NCBI RefSeq assembly: GCF_030161895.1
Contig: NZ_BSVB01000001.1
Span: 2,232,001 to 2,296,000 of the forward strand
DNA length: 64,000 nucleotides
Source: Pseudolysinimonas kribbensis
Lineage (GTDB): Bacteria; Actinomycetota; Actinomycetes; Actinomycetales; Microbacteriaceae
Direction of reading: 5' to 3'
How positions within the stretch are numbered: the stretch's first letter is position 1; every line of letters begins with the position of its first letter. Of this stretch, positions 18,244 through 28,600 are shown piece after piece. Below the pieces are notes generated by a model. It had not been told where the DNA came from. It did not search any database and saw nothing but the letters and a program-made list of their open reading frames with translations. The position numbers and the translations under genes are program-made.

Positions 18244-20616
18244 ATGACGTGGCTCCTCGATGACCTCGATGGAGACCAGGCCACCCCCGACGCGGTGACC
18301 GTCGACGAGGAGCTGCTCGCCGGGCTCAACCCGCAGCAGCGCGAGGCGGTGCTGTACCGCGGGCCCGCGCTGCTCATCGTGGCGGGCGCCGGCTCCGGCA
18401 AGACGAGCGTGCTCACCCGCCGCATCGCCGGACTCATCGCGAGCCGCGAGGCGTGGCCCAGCCAGATCCTCGCGATCACGTTCACCAACAAGGCGGCCGC
18501 CGAGATGCGCGGGCGCATCCGCGAGCTCGTCGGCAGCGACGCCGACGGCATGTGGATCTCGACCTTCCACTCGGCGTGCGTGCGCATCCTGCGCCGGCAG
18601 GCGGAGGTCATGGGCCTCAAGCAGGGGTTCACGATCTACGACACCGCCGACTCCCGCGCGCTGCTCAAGCGGATCCTGAAGGAGCTGGATGCCGACACCC
18701 TCGGCTTCAGCGTCGCGGGCGTCGCGAACCGCATCTCGAAGCTCAAGAACGAGCTCACCGACGTCGACCTGTTCGCCCGGCAGGTGAACATGGACGACCC
18801 GAAGGAGTCCGCGTTCCTCGAGCTGTTCCGCCGCTACACGCAGGGCCTGCGACGCGCGAACGCCCTCGACTTCGACGACCTCATCGCCGAGACGGTCTAC
18901 CTGTTCCGCGCGTTCCCGGATGTCGCGGCCCTCTACCAGCGCCGGTTCCGGCACGTGCTCGTCGACGAGTACCAGGACACCAACGCCGCGCAGTACGCGC
19001 TCATCCGCGAACTGGTGCGCCCGGTCGCGCCCGAGCACGTGCCGCTCGACACCCGGATGCGCGTCGGTGCCGACGGCGGCATCCCCGCGGCCACGCTCAC
19101 GGTCGTCGGCGACTCCGACCAGTCGATCTACGCCTTCCGGGGCGCCGACATGCGCAACATCGTCGAGTTCGAGCAGGACTTCCCGCAGGCGAAGGTCGTG
19201 CTGCTCGAGCAGAACTACCGCTCCACGCAGAACATCCTCGACGCGGCCAACGCCGTCATCGGCAACAACTTCGACCGGGTCGCCAAGAACCTCTTCACCA
19301 CCGGCGGCGCGGGCGAGCGCATCGTCGGCTACACGGGCTACTCGGCGCACGACGAGGCACAGTTCGTCGCCGACGAGATCGAGGCGCTCAAGAAGGCGGG
19401 CGAGACCTACGACGACGTCGCGGTCTTCGTGCGCACCAACGCGCAGACCCGGCCGCTCGAGGAGATCTTCATCCGCTCCGCGATCCCGTACCGGATCCCG
19501 GGCGGCACCAAGTTCTACGAGCGTGCCGAGATCAAGGACGCCATGGCGTACCTCATCCAGATCGCGAACCCGGACGACGACCTCGCCCTGCGCCGGGTGA
19601 TGAACGTACCCCGGCGCGGCATCGGCCCGGCGACCGAGGCGGCGCTGCAGGCGCACGCCGAGCGCACCGGGCAGACGCTGCGCGATGCGATGCGGGATGC
19701 CGCCTCCCTCGGCCTCGGGGCGAAAGTCACGGGGGCGATCCTCGATCTCGCGAAGCTGCTCGACGACGTCGCCGCCACGGCGGCCACGGCCGCGCCCGCC
19801 GACATCCTGAACACGCTGCTCCAGCAGACCGGGTACCTCGCCGGGCTGCGCGCGTCGGGCGACGCGCAGGACGAGGCCCGCGCCGAGAACCTCGAGGAGC
19901 TCGTGGCGCAGACCCGCGAGTTCCGGCGTCAGACCCCGGAGGGCAACCTCGTCGACTTCCTCACCGGCGTCGCGCTGTTCGCCGCGGCCGACGAGATCGA
20001 CGACGAGGACGGCTCGGTGTCGATCATGACCCTGCACACGGCGAAGGGGCTCGAGTACGACGCGGTGTTCCTGACGGGTGTCGAGGAGGAGCTGCTGCCG
20101 CACCGCATCTCGTCGGGCGAACCCGGCGGCATCGCCGAGGAGCGGCGCCTGTTCTACGTCGGCATCACCCGAGCACGCAAGCGCCTGTACGTCTCGCTCT
20201 CGATGACCCGGTCGCTGTTCGGCGAGCCGAGCGTCGCGATGCCGTCACGGTTCCTGCAGGAGATCCCGGCATCCCTGATCGACTGGAAGCAGTCGCCGGG
20301 TGACGCGGCCGGCCGCAACGCCATGCGTCCGCGGGCCGTCACCTCGCGCGAGGGCGGACGCCCGAAGTTCTCGTACTCGACCTCGTTCCCCTCCGACCGG
20401 CCCAAGAAGGAATGGACCTCGGCCGTGACGGCGACGGTGCGCGACAACGGCGACCTGACGCTGGCGGTTGGCGACCGCATCCGGCACACCGACTTCGGCG
20501 AGGGTCGGGTGACCGACGTCACCGGCACCGGCTCGAAGTCGATCGCCGAGGTGCAGTTCGACACGGCGGGGCGCAAGCGGCTGCTCATCAAGATCGCGCC
20601 GATCGAGAAGCTGTAG
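18244..20616 (+). CDS. pcrA: ATP-dependent DNA helicase, PcrA/UvrD type
   Basis: A 790-residue superfamily 1A 3'-5' helicase of DNA repair and replication restart. Motifs in order: Q motif LNPQQREAV, Walker A GAGSGKTS (Lys53), TFTNKAA, Walker B DEYQDTN, GDSDQSIYAFRGA, QNYRST, and the C-terminal RecA-fold motifs ending with HTAKGLEYDAVFL and the RLFYVGITRA box. The last 60 residues (VGDRIRHTDFGEGRVTDVTG) form a Tudor-like domain as in PcrA, which contacts RNA polymerase in related bacteria. Length is slightly above the usual 720-780. Nothing is missing. Confidence 0.96.
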   Translation: MTWLLDDLDGDQATPDAVTVDEELLAGLNPQQREAVLYRGPALLIVAGAGSGKTSVLTRRIAGLIASREAWPSQILAITFTNKAAAEMRGRIRELVGSDADGMWISTFHSACVRILRRQAEVMGLKQGFTIYDTADSRALLKRILKELDADTLGFSVAGVANRISKLKNELTDVDLFARQVNMDDPKESAFLELFRRYTQGLRRANALDFDDLIAETVYLFRAFPDVAALYQRRFRHVLVDEYQDTNAAQYALIRELVRPVAPEHVPLDTRMRVGADGGIPAATLTVVGDSDQSIYAFRGADMRNIVEFEQDFPQAKVVLLEQNYRSTQNILDAANAVIGNNFDRVAKNLFTTGGAGERIVGYTGYSAHDEAQFVADEIEALKKAGETYDDVAVFVRTNAQTRPLEEIFIRSAIPYRIPGGTKFYERAEIKDAMAYLIQIANPDDDLALRRVMNVPRRGIGPATEAALQAHAERTGQTLRDAMRDAASLGLGAKVTGAILDLAKLLDDVAATAATAAPADILNTLLQQTGYLAGLRASGDAQDEARAENLEELVAQTREFRRQTPEGNLVDFLTGVALFAAADEIDDEDGSVSIMTLHTAKGLEYDAVFLTGVEEELLPHRISSGEPGGIAEERRLFYVGITRARKRLYVSLSMTRSLFGEPSVAMPSRFLQEIPASLIDWKQSPGDAAGRNAMRPRAVTSREGGRPKFSYSTSFPSDRPKKEWTSAVTATVRDNGDLTLAVGDRIRHTDFGEGRVTDVTGTGSKSIAEVQFDTAGRKRLLIKIAPIEKL

Positions 20617-20683
20617 GCGCTGCGAACACCGCGGATGTGGGCAAATCTCACAGACCCCACCTTCGAGATGCTTCGATGTCAGC

Positions 20684-22299
20684 GTGGTGCGTCCGTCGGA
20701 TTGGTATCTGGTCGATCTGGAGGCGGATCCGACGCCGGGTGATTCGTTCGGGATCCGTCAGGTGGCGCAGAAGTACACGGACATCGCCTATGTGGCGGCG
20801 AATGCGGCGAGTGTGGTGCGGGCAATGCGTGCCTCGCAATCGGCGGAGGCGTGGGTTGGTGAGGCGGGGTCGGTGTTTCGGTCCGAGACGGATCGGATGC
20901 CGGAGGAGCTGTCGAAGGCCGATGATTCGTATTCGCTGGTGGCGAGTGCGTTGGGTGTGTGGGCGTCGGCGTTGGAGGATGCGCAGTCGCAGGCGGATCG
21001 AGGTTTGGCGCAGGCGCGGGAGGCGCACGCGGATCTGGCGAGTGCGCGGTCGGCGTATGACGAGGCGCAGCGGTCGTGGTCGACGGCGCATGCGCAGCAG
21101 CTGAGCCAGCAGAAGCTGCAGAAGCAGTATCAGGATGTGCCGCCGCCCTCAGGCGTGACGATGCCGACGGATGCACAGTTGCGGGCGACGGGCAGGAACG
21201 TGTCGCAGTTGCAGTCGTCGATGGATGCGGCGAGCGCGTCGATGGCGTCGGCGAATGCGCGGCTGGAGGCGGCGAAGCGTCTTGTCATGGAGGCGAAGGC
21301 CGCCCGTGATGGTGCCGAGAAGATCGCGGTGAAGGCGATCGGCGACGCCAGGGGCAAGGCGGTCAAGCCCTCATCGGTGTGGGAAGCGATCCAGGACAGC
21401 GCGGCGTGGCAGGCGATCGTGGTGATCGCGACCGTGGTGTTGACAATCGTGTCGATCGTCGCGATCTTCGTGGGAGGTCCGCTGGTGTGGGCCCTGATCA
21501 TCGCGGCGACGGCCCTTCTCATGCTCAACGCATTGATGTCGATCGCTCAGGGCAAGAACGCCTGGGGCGAACTCGCCCTCCTCACCATCGGACTCATCCC
21601 CGGCGGTCGCCTGCTCGCCCTCGCAGGCACCGCCGGACACGCGGCCGTCGCGGCGATGGCCCTGACCAGAGTCGGGGAACGCGTCGTGCCGACGGTGGTG
21701 CGCGCGGGGAGGCCGTCCAGCGCGTCGCGAGCGACCTGCGGAATGGTGTCGCCTCGTCCGAGACAATCGTGCCGCTGGTGCGCAGGATCTCCGATCTCGC
21801 GACGGCGGTGCCCGGTGGCACGCTCAAGGCGATCCATGCCGAGTCGGGCCCGCCGGGCCTCATGACGTCGGTGTTCCAGCACGCGTATCCCAAGCTGAGC
21901 GACGTGAACCTCGGACGCGCCCTCAAGCAGCAGCCCGGATTCATGGACAACTGCACCAACTGCGTCGTCGCCACCGATCGCACGCTGTCCGCGGGGAGCG
22001 TCGAGGTGGCAGGTTCCGTCGGAGCCGGCGGTGCGCCTATTTCGAACGTCGCGGACGCGTTGGGTGGTCATTGGGGTCAGGTCGGAGGTTACGACGATGT
22101 CGTACGCTCGATGAGCGATGCCGGAGATGGGGCAACCTCGGTGGTGTTCGTGGACCGCGGGCCAGAGCTGGTTGGTCACGTTTTCAATGTGATTCATGAT
22201 CAGAACGGCGTCGTCTTCGTGGACGGCCAGATCGGTCAGTTCGCTCGACTCGAACCGTTCGAACGTCTGTTTTTCCTTGCGGGAAGGTGGTTTCTGTGA
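20684..22299 (+). CDS. Type VII-secreted polymorphic toxin with papain-fold C-terminal domain (apparent frameshift)
   Basis: About 538 residues after correction. The first ~220 residues (SDWYLVDLEADPTPG then long helices) match the putative T7SS secretion-signal/WXG-like module of actinobacterial effectors. Hydrophobic segments with IAIFVGGPLVWALIIAATAL follow. The C-terminal domain, in another frame until one G is added to the run 21706-21709, has Cys in DNCTNC, His in GHVFNVI and Asp in VDGQIG, the triad of papain-fold toxin 1 (glutamine deamidase type). Start is GTG 20684 or 20687. Codon use is more T-rich in third positions than in neighbours. The overlapping downstream gene is its likely immunity partner. 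Confidence 0.78.
20747..21566 (+). repeat. Effector N-terminal module, copy A
   Basis: Highly similar in DNA and protein to 31192-32011 at a constant offset of 10,445 bp, so there is no net indel across about 820 bp. Copy A has more A/T at third codon positions. Similarity falls away where the C-terminal domains begin. Confidence 0.8.
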
Positions 22300-22592
22300 A
22301 CGATGCGACATTCCCCGAGGCGGAGCGCATGCTCAAGAAGCTCGAGGTCGAAATCGCCCGGCCTGCGGCGTTCTGGACCGGCGACGACGGACGGATCCGC
22401 GTGACGGACCTCGGCGACGTCGTGCTCTATGCCTGGAACAGCGTCGAATACCTGGAGACGAAGGATGTCTTCCTTCAGCAGCTCTATGGTCCGATCGCTG
22501 TGCCGCGCGACGGATCGGGCGCGTTCGTGCTCGGGACCGCGCTCAAGCCGGAGGAGTTCATCGCGGAATGGCGGAAGAGTCGCGGCGCGTGA
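22296..22592 (+). CDS. Probable immunity protein, Imm35/YrhB-like
   Basis: A 98-residue acidic protein. The start GTG 22296 overlaps the toxin stop (GTGA), with SD GGGAAGG at 22281-22287; GTG 22287 is an alternative. The central VVLYAWNSVEYLETKD and the later FVLGTALKPEEFI resemble the YrhB/Imm35 family, whose members often sit beside papain-fold toxins. It would bind and block the effector in the producing cell's cytoplasm. Family assignment is from motif memory only; position is the stronger evidence. Confidence 0.68.
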   Translation: MNDATFPEAERMLKKLEVEIARPAAFWTGDDGRIRVTDLGDVVLYAWNSVEYLETKDVFLQQLYGPIAVPRDGSGAFVLGTALKPEEFIAEWRKSRGA

Positions 22593-22651
22593 TCGCCGAT
22601 CTGGCGACGAGGCCCGTGCGGCGTGAGACGGACTGACCCGTCGTCGAGGCA

Positions 22652-23922
22652 CTACTCCACGACGGGGTTCGACGCCGTGTCGACGACCTGGATCGTCGCC
22701 GTGACCGGAGCCGGCATCCGGCGCCCGCGCGCCAGCACGACGACGAGCAGCGCGGCGGCGACGACGAGGATCCCGACCGCGCCGAACGCCACGGCGCCGC
22801 TCACGCCGAGCGCGCCCGCGAGCAGGCCCATCAGGATGCCGCTGCCGGCCTGGAAGCCGTTGGACGTCATCCCGGCGGCGCCCACGAACCGTCCGCGGCG
22901 CTCGGGCGGCGCGGTGAGCTGCACGATCGTGGTGGAGGTCGACGACGTGATCAGGCTGCCCGCGCCCGCGACGAAGAGGGCGACGATCGACAGCGCATAG
23001 CTGTGCGAGAACGCGAAGACGAGGATCGACAGGGCGTACGCGATGGCCGTCGTGATCACGACGCGGACGCTCGCCCGAATGCGCCCGATCGCCTCGAGTG
23101 TGATGCCCGAGACGAGCGCGCCGGCGGCCATCGAGGAGATGAGCACGGCATAGCCCGCCCCGTCCGGGACGCCGAGGGTGCCGCCGAACTCGGGCAGCAG
23201 GGGCATGAGCGCTGCGCCGATGAACAGGGCCACCGCCCCCTGCAGGATCATCACGATCAGGATCGCCGGATATTTCGGCACATCGCGCAGCACCGAGATG
23301 ATGTCGCTCCAGTGCGCCGCCGCGCGACGTCCGGCATCCCGCACATGCCCGGTCATCGGCGTGATGAAGAGGTACGTGATGAACGGCAGGTACATGAGCA
23401 CGTTGAGGAAGATCGCGACCGTCGGGCCGACCGTGGTCAGCAGCAGCGCGCCGATCGCGGGGCCGACGAGCTGGCCGAGGGTCAGGCCCGTCGCCATGAG
23501 GCGCACCGCGCTCGGCACGCCCTCCGGCCCGACCATGTCGTAGAGCATCAACTGGTCGGGCGCCTTCCAGATGGCGCTCGCGAAGCCGTGCACGAGCAAG
23601 AGGGCGACGCACTCCCAGGGCTGGAGCGAGTTCGTGGCGAACAGCACGCCCCATCCGACGGACGCCGTGATGAACAGCAGCCCCGAGACCTGCACGAGCC
23701 GGCGGCAGTCGAACCGGTCGGCGAGACCGCCGAGCGGGATCGAGAAGAAGAGGTGGGGCAACCAGTGGGTCAGCACGGCGAGCCCCGCCAGGATCGGCGA
23801 GTGGAACGTCTGCCACATCACCCAGTAGGTGATGGCGTGCTCCATGTTGTCGCCGCCCATCATGAGCGACCCCCGGCCCAGTAGCCCTTGTACCAGGGGG
23901 CGCGGAGGGCGACGAATCTCAC
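22652..23922 (-). CDS. MFS transporter (apparent frameshift near the start)
   Basis: A major facilitator protein of about 423 residues with twelve membrane segments. The DNMEHAITYWVMWQTFHSPILAG and GGLADRFDCRR segments are typical of a drug-efflux-like actinobacterial subfamily. The usual N-terminus VRFVALRAPWYKGYWAGG is encoded from GTG 23922 but runs into a stop at 23862. Adding one C to the run 23870-23874 links it to SLMMGGDNMEH. The -10 element six bases before GTG 23922 supports this start; otherwise the protein would begin at ATG 23863 without part of helix 1. Divergent from a padR gene, probably its regulator. Confidence 0.85.
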
Positions 23923-23928
23923 CGGGTA

Positions 23929-23934
23929 AGCCTA
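23929..23934 (-). promoter_or_regulatory. -10 element of the MFS gene
   Basis: TAGGCT on the minus strand with six bases before GTG 23922. A possible -35 (CTGACC) lies 18 bases upstream, next to the palindrome described for the padR promoter. Confidence 0.5.
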
Positions 23935-23946
23935 GGGGCTGAGCGC

Positions 23947-23976
23947 TTGACAGGTCAGCGATATATCGCTTACTAT
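23947..23976 (+). promoter_or_regulatory. padR promoter with embedded operator
   Basis: A consensus -35 TTGACA (23947-23952) and -10 TACTAT (23971-23976) are 18 bases apart. Between them lies the perfect 14-bp palindrome AGCGATATATCGCT (23957-23970), well placed for a PadR dimer to block RNA polymerase. The site is also about 35 bp upstream of the divergent MFS start, so one regulator could control both genes. Confidence 0.75.
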
Positions 23977-24009
23977 CGCTACAGGTTTTCACGACGAAGG
24001 AGAAACACC

Positions 24010-24597
24010 ATGAAGAACCGACACTTCCCTCCCGGATTCGACGGCCGCGCACACCGCGGCGGTCACGGCCCGTTCGGCGGCGAGGGCTTCGACCCCGGCT
24101 TCGACCCCCGCGGCATGGGCTACATGCGTAACGAGTTCGCCCGGGCGTGGGGCGGTCCGCGCGCCCGCCGGGGCGACGTCCGGATGGCGATCATCGCCCT
24201 CCTGAACGAGGCGCCTGCCAGCGGCTACGGCCTCATCAAGGCGATCGCGGAGCGCACCGAGCACGCCTGGCGTCCCAGCCCGGGCTCCGTCTACCCGACC
24301 CTGCAGCAGCTGGTCGACGAAGGTCTGGCGGTTCAGCCGTCCGGCCCCGGCAAGGGCGACTACGAGCTCACGGACGACGGCCGCGCCTACGCGGCGGAGC
24401 ACGAGGAGGCGATTGCGAACGTCTTCGCGCAGCCCACCGGGTTCCCGGGCCCCGACCGCGAGTTCCTGCAGAGCATCGGCCGCCTCTTCGACGCGGTGAA
24501 GCAGTTCCCCCGCACGGCGACGCCCGAGCAGCGGAAGGCCGCCACCGAGAAGATGGACGAGCTGCGGCGCGAGCTGTACCGCATCCTGGCCGACTGA
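24010..24597 (+). CDS. PadR family transcriptional regulator
   Basis: A 195-residue repressor. A Gly/His/Phe/Arg-rich head of about 50 residues precedes a PadR winged helix (MAIIALLNEAPASGYGLIKAI, then PGSVYPTLQQLVDEGLAV with the recognition helix and wing). A C-terminal helical region (about residues 120-195) would form the dimer. Start ATG 24010 has SD AAGGAG eight bases upstream. It is divergent from the MFS gene and probably represses itself and the transporter through the palindrome in its own promoter. The inducer is unknown, probably a transported toxic compound. Confidence 0.88.
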   Translation: MKNRHFPPGFDGRAHRGGHGPFGGEGFDPGFDPRGMGYMRNEFARAWGGPRARRGDVRMAIIALLNEAPASGYGLIKAIAERTEHAWRPSPGSVYPTLQQLVDEGLAVQPSGPGKGDYELTDDGRAYAAEHEEAIANVFAQPTGFPGPDREFLQSIGRLFDAVKQFPRTATPEQRKAATEKMDELRRELYRILAD

Positions 24598-24609
24598 CCT
24601 GGACGCATC

Positions 24610-24645
24610 GAGAGGGCGGGGGCAGCTGATGCTCTCCGCCCTCTC
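24610..24645. terminator. Hairpin between convergent padR and SseB-like genes
   Basis: GAGAGGGCGG (24610-24619) pairs perfectly with CCGCCCTCTC (24636-24645) around a 16-base loop. It sits just after the padR stop and before the end of the convergent gene. There is no strong U run, so termination is likely but not certain. Confidence 0.6.
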
Positions 24646-24662
24646 CGTGTTCGTCCTGCGGG

Positions 24663-25580
24663 TCAGGCGCGACGTCGGCCGAACAGACCGCGGCGGCGGC
24701 CCTCCTCGGCCGCGGGCGCCCCAGACGTCGGAGGCTCGGGTGTCGGGGCCCCGGCCCCGGGATCCGGCGGCATCGGCCGCTCGGCCATCGTGGCCATCAG
24801 CCGCAGGCCCTCGGCGCTGAGCGCCAGCTGGTCGGGACGCTGCGGATTGATGATGAGGCTCGCGCCGTCGGGGAGCCGATGCACGAGTTCGCCCCCGGTG
24901 GTCTCCAGCACGTGGGCGGCGGTGAACTCGCCCAACTGGTCGCGATCGGTGAACACGGCGAGGAGCCGTCCGTCGTCCGGGCCGAAGGTGTAGCAGGCGT
25001 CGAGGTCGATCGGGCCCTCGAGCGGTCGGGAGCTGGGCACGACGACGGCAGCCGGCCAGAGTGTCGCCGCGAAGCGCAGGATCTCCACACCGGTGATGCC
25101 GTCGACGCCGGTCGCGGCGATCGCGCTCTCGAGCTCGTGCGGTGCGCGGGCCGCTCGTGCGTCGGCCGTGGCATGCCGCGCTCGGGCCAGCGCCCGCATG
25201 TCCTCGACGCCGGCGCTCTTCACGGCGACGGCCAGCGTCGGATCGCTCCCGGGGTTGACGGTGATCCCCTGCGTCGTGAGACCGAGTGCCGACTCGCCCG
25301 AGGTCACCAGCATCCACGGGTGCGCCCTGCCGACGTCCTCCGGGACGCGATCCTCGTCGGTGAAGACGACGAGGTAGCCCTCGCCCTCCGCGCCGCCGAG
25401 GCCGAACAGGCGCGCGCCGTCGAGAGTCCCGTCCGTGGGGATCTCGGACGCGGACAGCACCCGCACGCGACCTGCGAGGAACGCCCGCTGCAGCACTCCC
25501 GCGCTCGGATCCTCGCCGGCGTTGAAGCTCCGGATCGCGGCTTCCAGAGGCGTGAGGTCGCGGGCGGGGACGGGGTCCAT
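24663..25580 (-). CDS. SseB-like protein with two SseB N-terminal-type domains
   Basis: A 305-residue soluble protein. Two similar halves are visible, each with a start like LVVFTDEDRVPE / LLAVFTDRDQLGEF followed by a GLTTQGITVNPGSD / LPDGASLIINPQRPD segment, the pattern of tandem SseB N-terminal domains. The tail is Pro-rich and ends in a basic RRRGLFGRRRA stretch. SseB-like proteins recur beside actinobacterial type VII loci; here it lies directly downstream of essC, 56 bp away on the same strand. Function unknown. Start ATG 25580 has TACGGT seven bases upstream. Confidence 0.78.
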   Translation of the reverse strand: MDPVPARDLTPLEAAIRSFNAGEDPSAGVLQRAFLAGRVRVLSASEIPTDGTLDGARLFGLGGAEGEGYLVVFTDEDRVPEDVGRAHPWMLVTSGESALGLTTQGITVNPGSDPTLAVAVKSAGVEDMRALARARHATADARAARAPHELESAIAATGVDGITGVEILRFAATLWPAAVVVPSSRPLEGPIDLDACYTFGPDDGRLLAVFTDRDQLGEFTAAHVLETTGGELVHRLPDGASLIINPQRPDQLALSAEGLRLMATMAERPMPPDPGAGAPTPEPPTSGAPAAEEGRRRGLFGRRRA

Positions 25581-25636
25581 GCTGCCGACCGTACTCGACC
25601 GTGTCGAATGCGCAGGTCCGGGGAATTCGGAGTCGC

Positions 25637-28600
25637 CTACTGCGGCAGCTGCAGCAGCGTCAGCTCGCCGTCGCCGAGGTTCGCGAGTCCGCGACCCGGC
25701 TGCACGCCGCTGCCGATGCTCGAGCGCGCGAGGCGCGCCCCGACGAGGTCGCCGTCCGTGATGTTCTGCGGGCTGAGCAGGATCCCGCGGCGCCCCTTGC
25801 GCACCTCGACCTGCCAGCCGCTGAACCCGGCCGCGACCTCGGCGATGTCGCCGCCGAGCACGATGCCCACGCCGCGCTCGCGGGCCTCGCGCACGAGGTC
25901 GCGCAGCCAGGGCTTGGCCGTGGCGTCGCGCAGCAACTCGCCGTCGTCCACGACGAGCACGCGGTCGCGCACCCCGTCGAAGAGCGGTGCGAGCTCCTCC
26001 TCGGTGAGGTCGGACCCGGTCAGCACCGCGACCGCCCCCGGGAGGTCGCGCAGCGGTGACGGCTTCGGCGCCGCCACGACGACCGAGGCGCCGCCCGCGA
26101 TGAGGGTGGATGCCATGGTCGTCAGCACGGTGGAGCGCCCCGACTTCGGCGGCCCCGCCACGATGAACGTCGACCCCTCGCCGAGGAGGTCCACCCCGCG
26201 CCCGCGGAGTTCGTCGCCGCCGACGCCGACCAGCGCCCAGCCGCGCCGGTTGCGCTCGGGACCGGTGCGCTCGAGCGCGTCGGCGATCGTGAGCGTCGTG
26301 GGCAGCACATCGATGCGGAACGGGCGGCGGTCCTCGGGCATGCCGGCATCCCGCCGGGTCGCCTGGGCCGCGATCGCCCGGAGAGCCATCGCCTGCGAGG
26401 CGCCGGTGGTGTCGGCGTTGAGCACCGCGAGCTGCACCTCGATGCCGCTCCCGGCGCGGAACGCGCGCCCCGCCGCGAGCTCGTCCGGCATCGACCGGGG
26501 TTCAGCCCCGCGAGCGAGTAGTCGGTGCGATCGGTGAGGCGCAGCACGAGCTTCTCGTCGACGAACGTCGAGATGCGCCCCGAGAGCAGCTGCCGGTCGC
26601 CGCTCATGACCACGTGGATGCCGGCGCTCGCCCCCTCGCGCAGGAGCAGCTGCACCTGATCGACGAGCGCGCCTGCATCGACGTTGCCGAGACTCGCGAT
26701 GAAGCCCTCCCAGAGGTCGACGAGCAGAACGATGTGCGGCATCCGCTCGGCCGACGGCACGGTGCGGCGCTGCTCGGGCAGCGTCGCGTACCCGCTCGCG
26801 GCGAGCACGGCCTGGCGCCGGGACAGCTCCGCAAGCAGCCGCGCGAGCAGGCGCTGCACCCGCTCGGTCTGGTGCCGCTGCGCGATCGCGCCGGCGTGCG
26901 GGAAGTCGGCGAGCGGCAGCAGCGCGCCGTTGCCGCAGTCGATGCCGTAGAGGTGCAGGTCGCTCGCGCGCAGCTTCGCGGCGAGCACCGCGCCGATGGT
27001 GCGCAGGGCCTGGCTGCGCCCGGACCGCGCGGCGCCGACGACGAAGAGGTGGCCGAACGCGTCGAGGTCGATCGCGGCCGCCTGCTGCAGCTGCTCGTCG
27101 GGCAGGTCCTCGAGGCCGTAGGCGATGAGCGGCTTCGGCGCCGGATGCCCGGCCCACAGCTGCTCGACCGTGAGCAGCTCCGGCAGCGGCGGCAGCCACG
27201 GGCGGCGCGGCGCCGGGATGCCGGCGGCGCCCGCGGCGGCCCGGATCGCGCCGACCAGCGCGCGCAGATCGGTGTCGTCGGCATCCCCGGGCCCGCGATC
27301 CTCCGACGGCGGCTGCGGCTCGGGATCGGCGAGCTCGGCGAACGAGACGGCGCGCACGAACGGCGCGGCCGGGCCCGACGAGACGCTCCCCGGCCGACGA
27401 CCGCCGACGCGCGCGGTCTGGAAGGGCACGAGCGACGCCGCCCCGAGCCGCACGTAGGCGCGGCCGGGGTGCCCTGCCCGATGCGGGCGGCATCCGGCGC
27501 GTCGATCACGTCCGAGCTCTCGGCCGTGTCGGTGACGCGCAGCGCGATCCGCAGGTTGGTGTTCGCGCGGATCTCGGGCGAGACCACGCCGCTCGGCCGC
27601 TGCGTCGCGAGCACGAGGTGGATGCCGAGCGACCGGCCGCGCTGCGCGATGTTGACGAGGCCGCGCACGAAGTCCGGCAGCTCGCGCGCCAGCGAGGCGA
27701 ACTCGTCGATCACGATCACGAGCCGCGCGATCGGGGTGAGGGTGGGGGTGCGGCCGCGCAGGTCGAGGTAGTCCTCGAGATCCTTGGCACCCGCGACGGC
27801 GAGCAGCTGCTCGCGGGTGCGCAGCTCCGCGCCGAGCGACTCGAGCGCGCGTTCGACCAGGTGCGCGTCGAGGTCGGTCACCATGCCGACGGTGTGCGGC
27901 AGGTCGACGCAGTCCTTGAAGGCGGCGCCGCCCTTGTAGTCCACGAGCACGAAGTTCATCTCGTCGGGCCGGTTGGCGACGGCGAGCGTCGCGACGAGGG
28001 TCTGCAGCAGCTCGCTCTTGCCGGATCCGGTGGTGCCGGCGATGAGAGCGTGCGGTCCGTCGGCGCGCAGGTCGATCGAGAAGGGACCGTCGATCGACTC
28101 GCCGATGACCGCCGTCGTCGAGCGCGGCGAGAGCAGCCAGCCCGCCTCGATGTCGTCGGCGGTCGGCGGCTCGAGACGCAGCACGTCGAGCAGGCGGCTC
28201 GAAGCGGGAATCGTGCCGTCGTCGCCCTGCGGGCTCGCGTCGCGGATCGGAGCGACCGCGCGCGCGACGCGATCGAACCAGCCGTCGTCGACGAGGTCCG
28301 GCCGGATGCCGGAGAGCACGTCGACCCGCTGCTGCCGGATCACGACGCCCTCGGGCTCCACGATCGCGACGGCGGTGCACTCCTCCGGCAAGAGCCGCTC
28401 CTCGGAGTCGACGCAGATGCTGTAGATGCCGACCGCGGGACCCTCCTTGAGGATCTGCACGAAGCCGGGCATGCTGCGCAGCCGTCGCGCACCGTCGATC
28501 ACCACGACGACCTCGTCGCCGGTCCAGCGGTCGCCGCGGCCGAGCGCCGCGCGGCGGGCGGCGATGAGCGCGCCGAGCTCGGCGATCCGCCGGGCGGTGC

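Noticed and set aside
20648..21104. Arg-rich frames on both strands over the first effector's N-terminal region
   Set aside because: Frameshifted shadows of the helical secretion module; no start signals or family resemblance.
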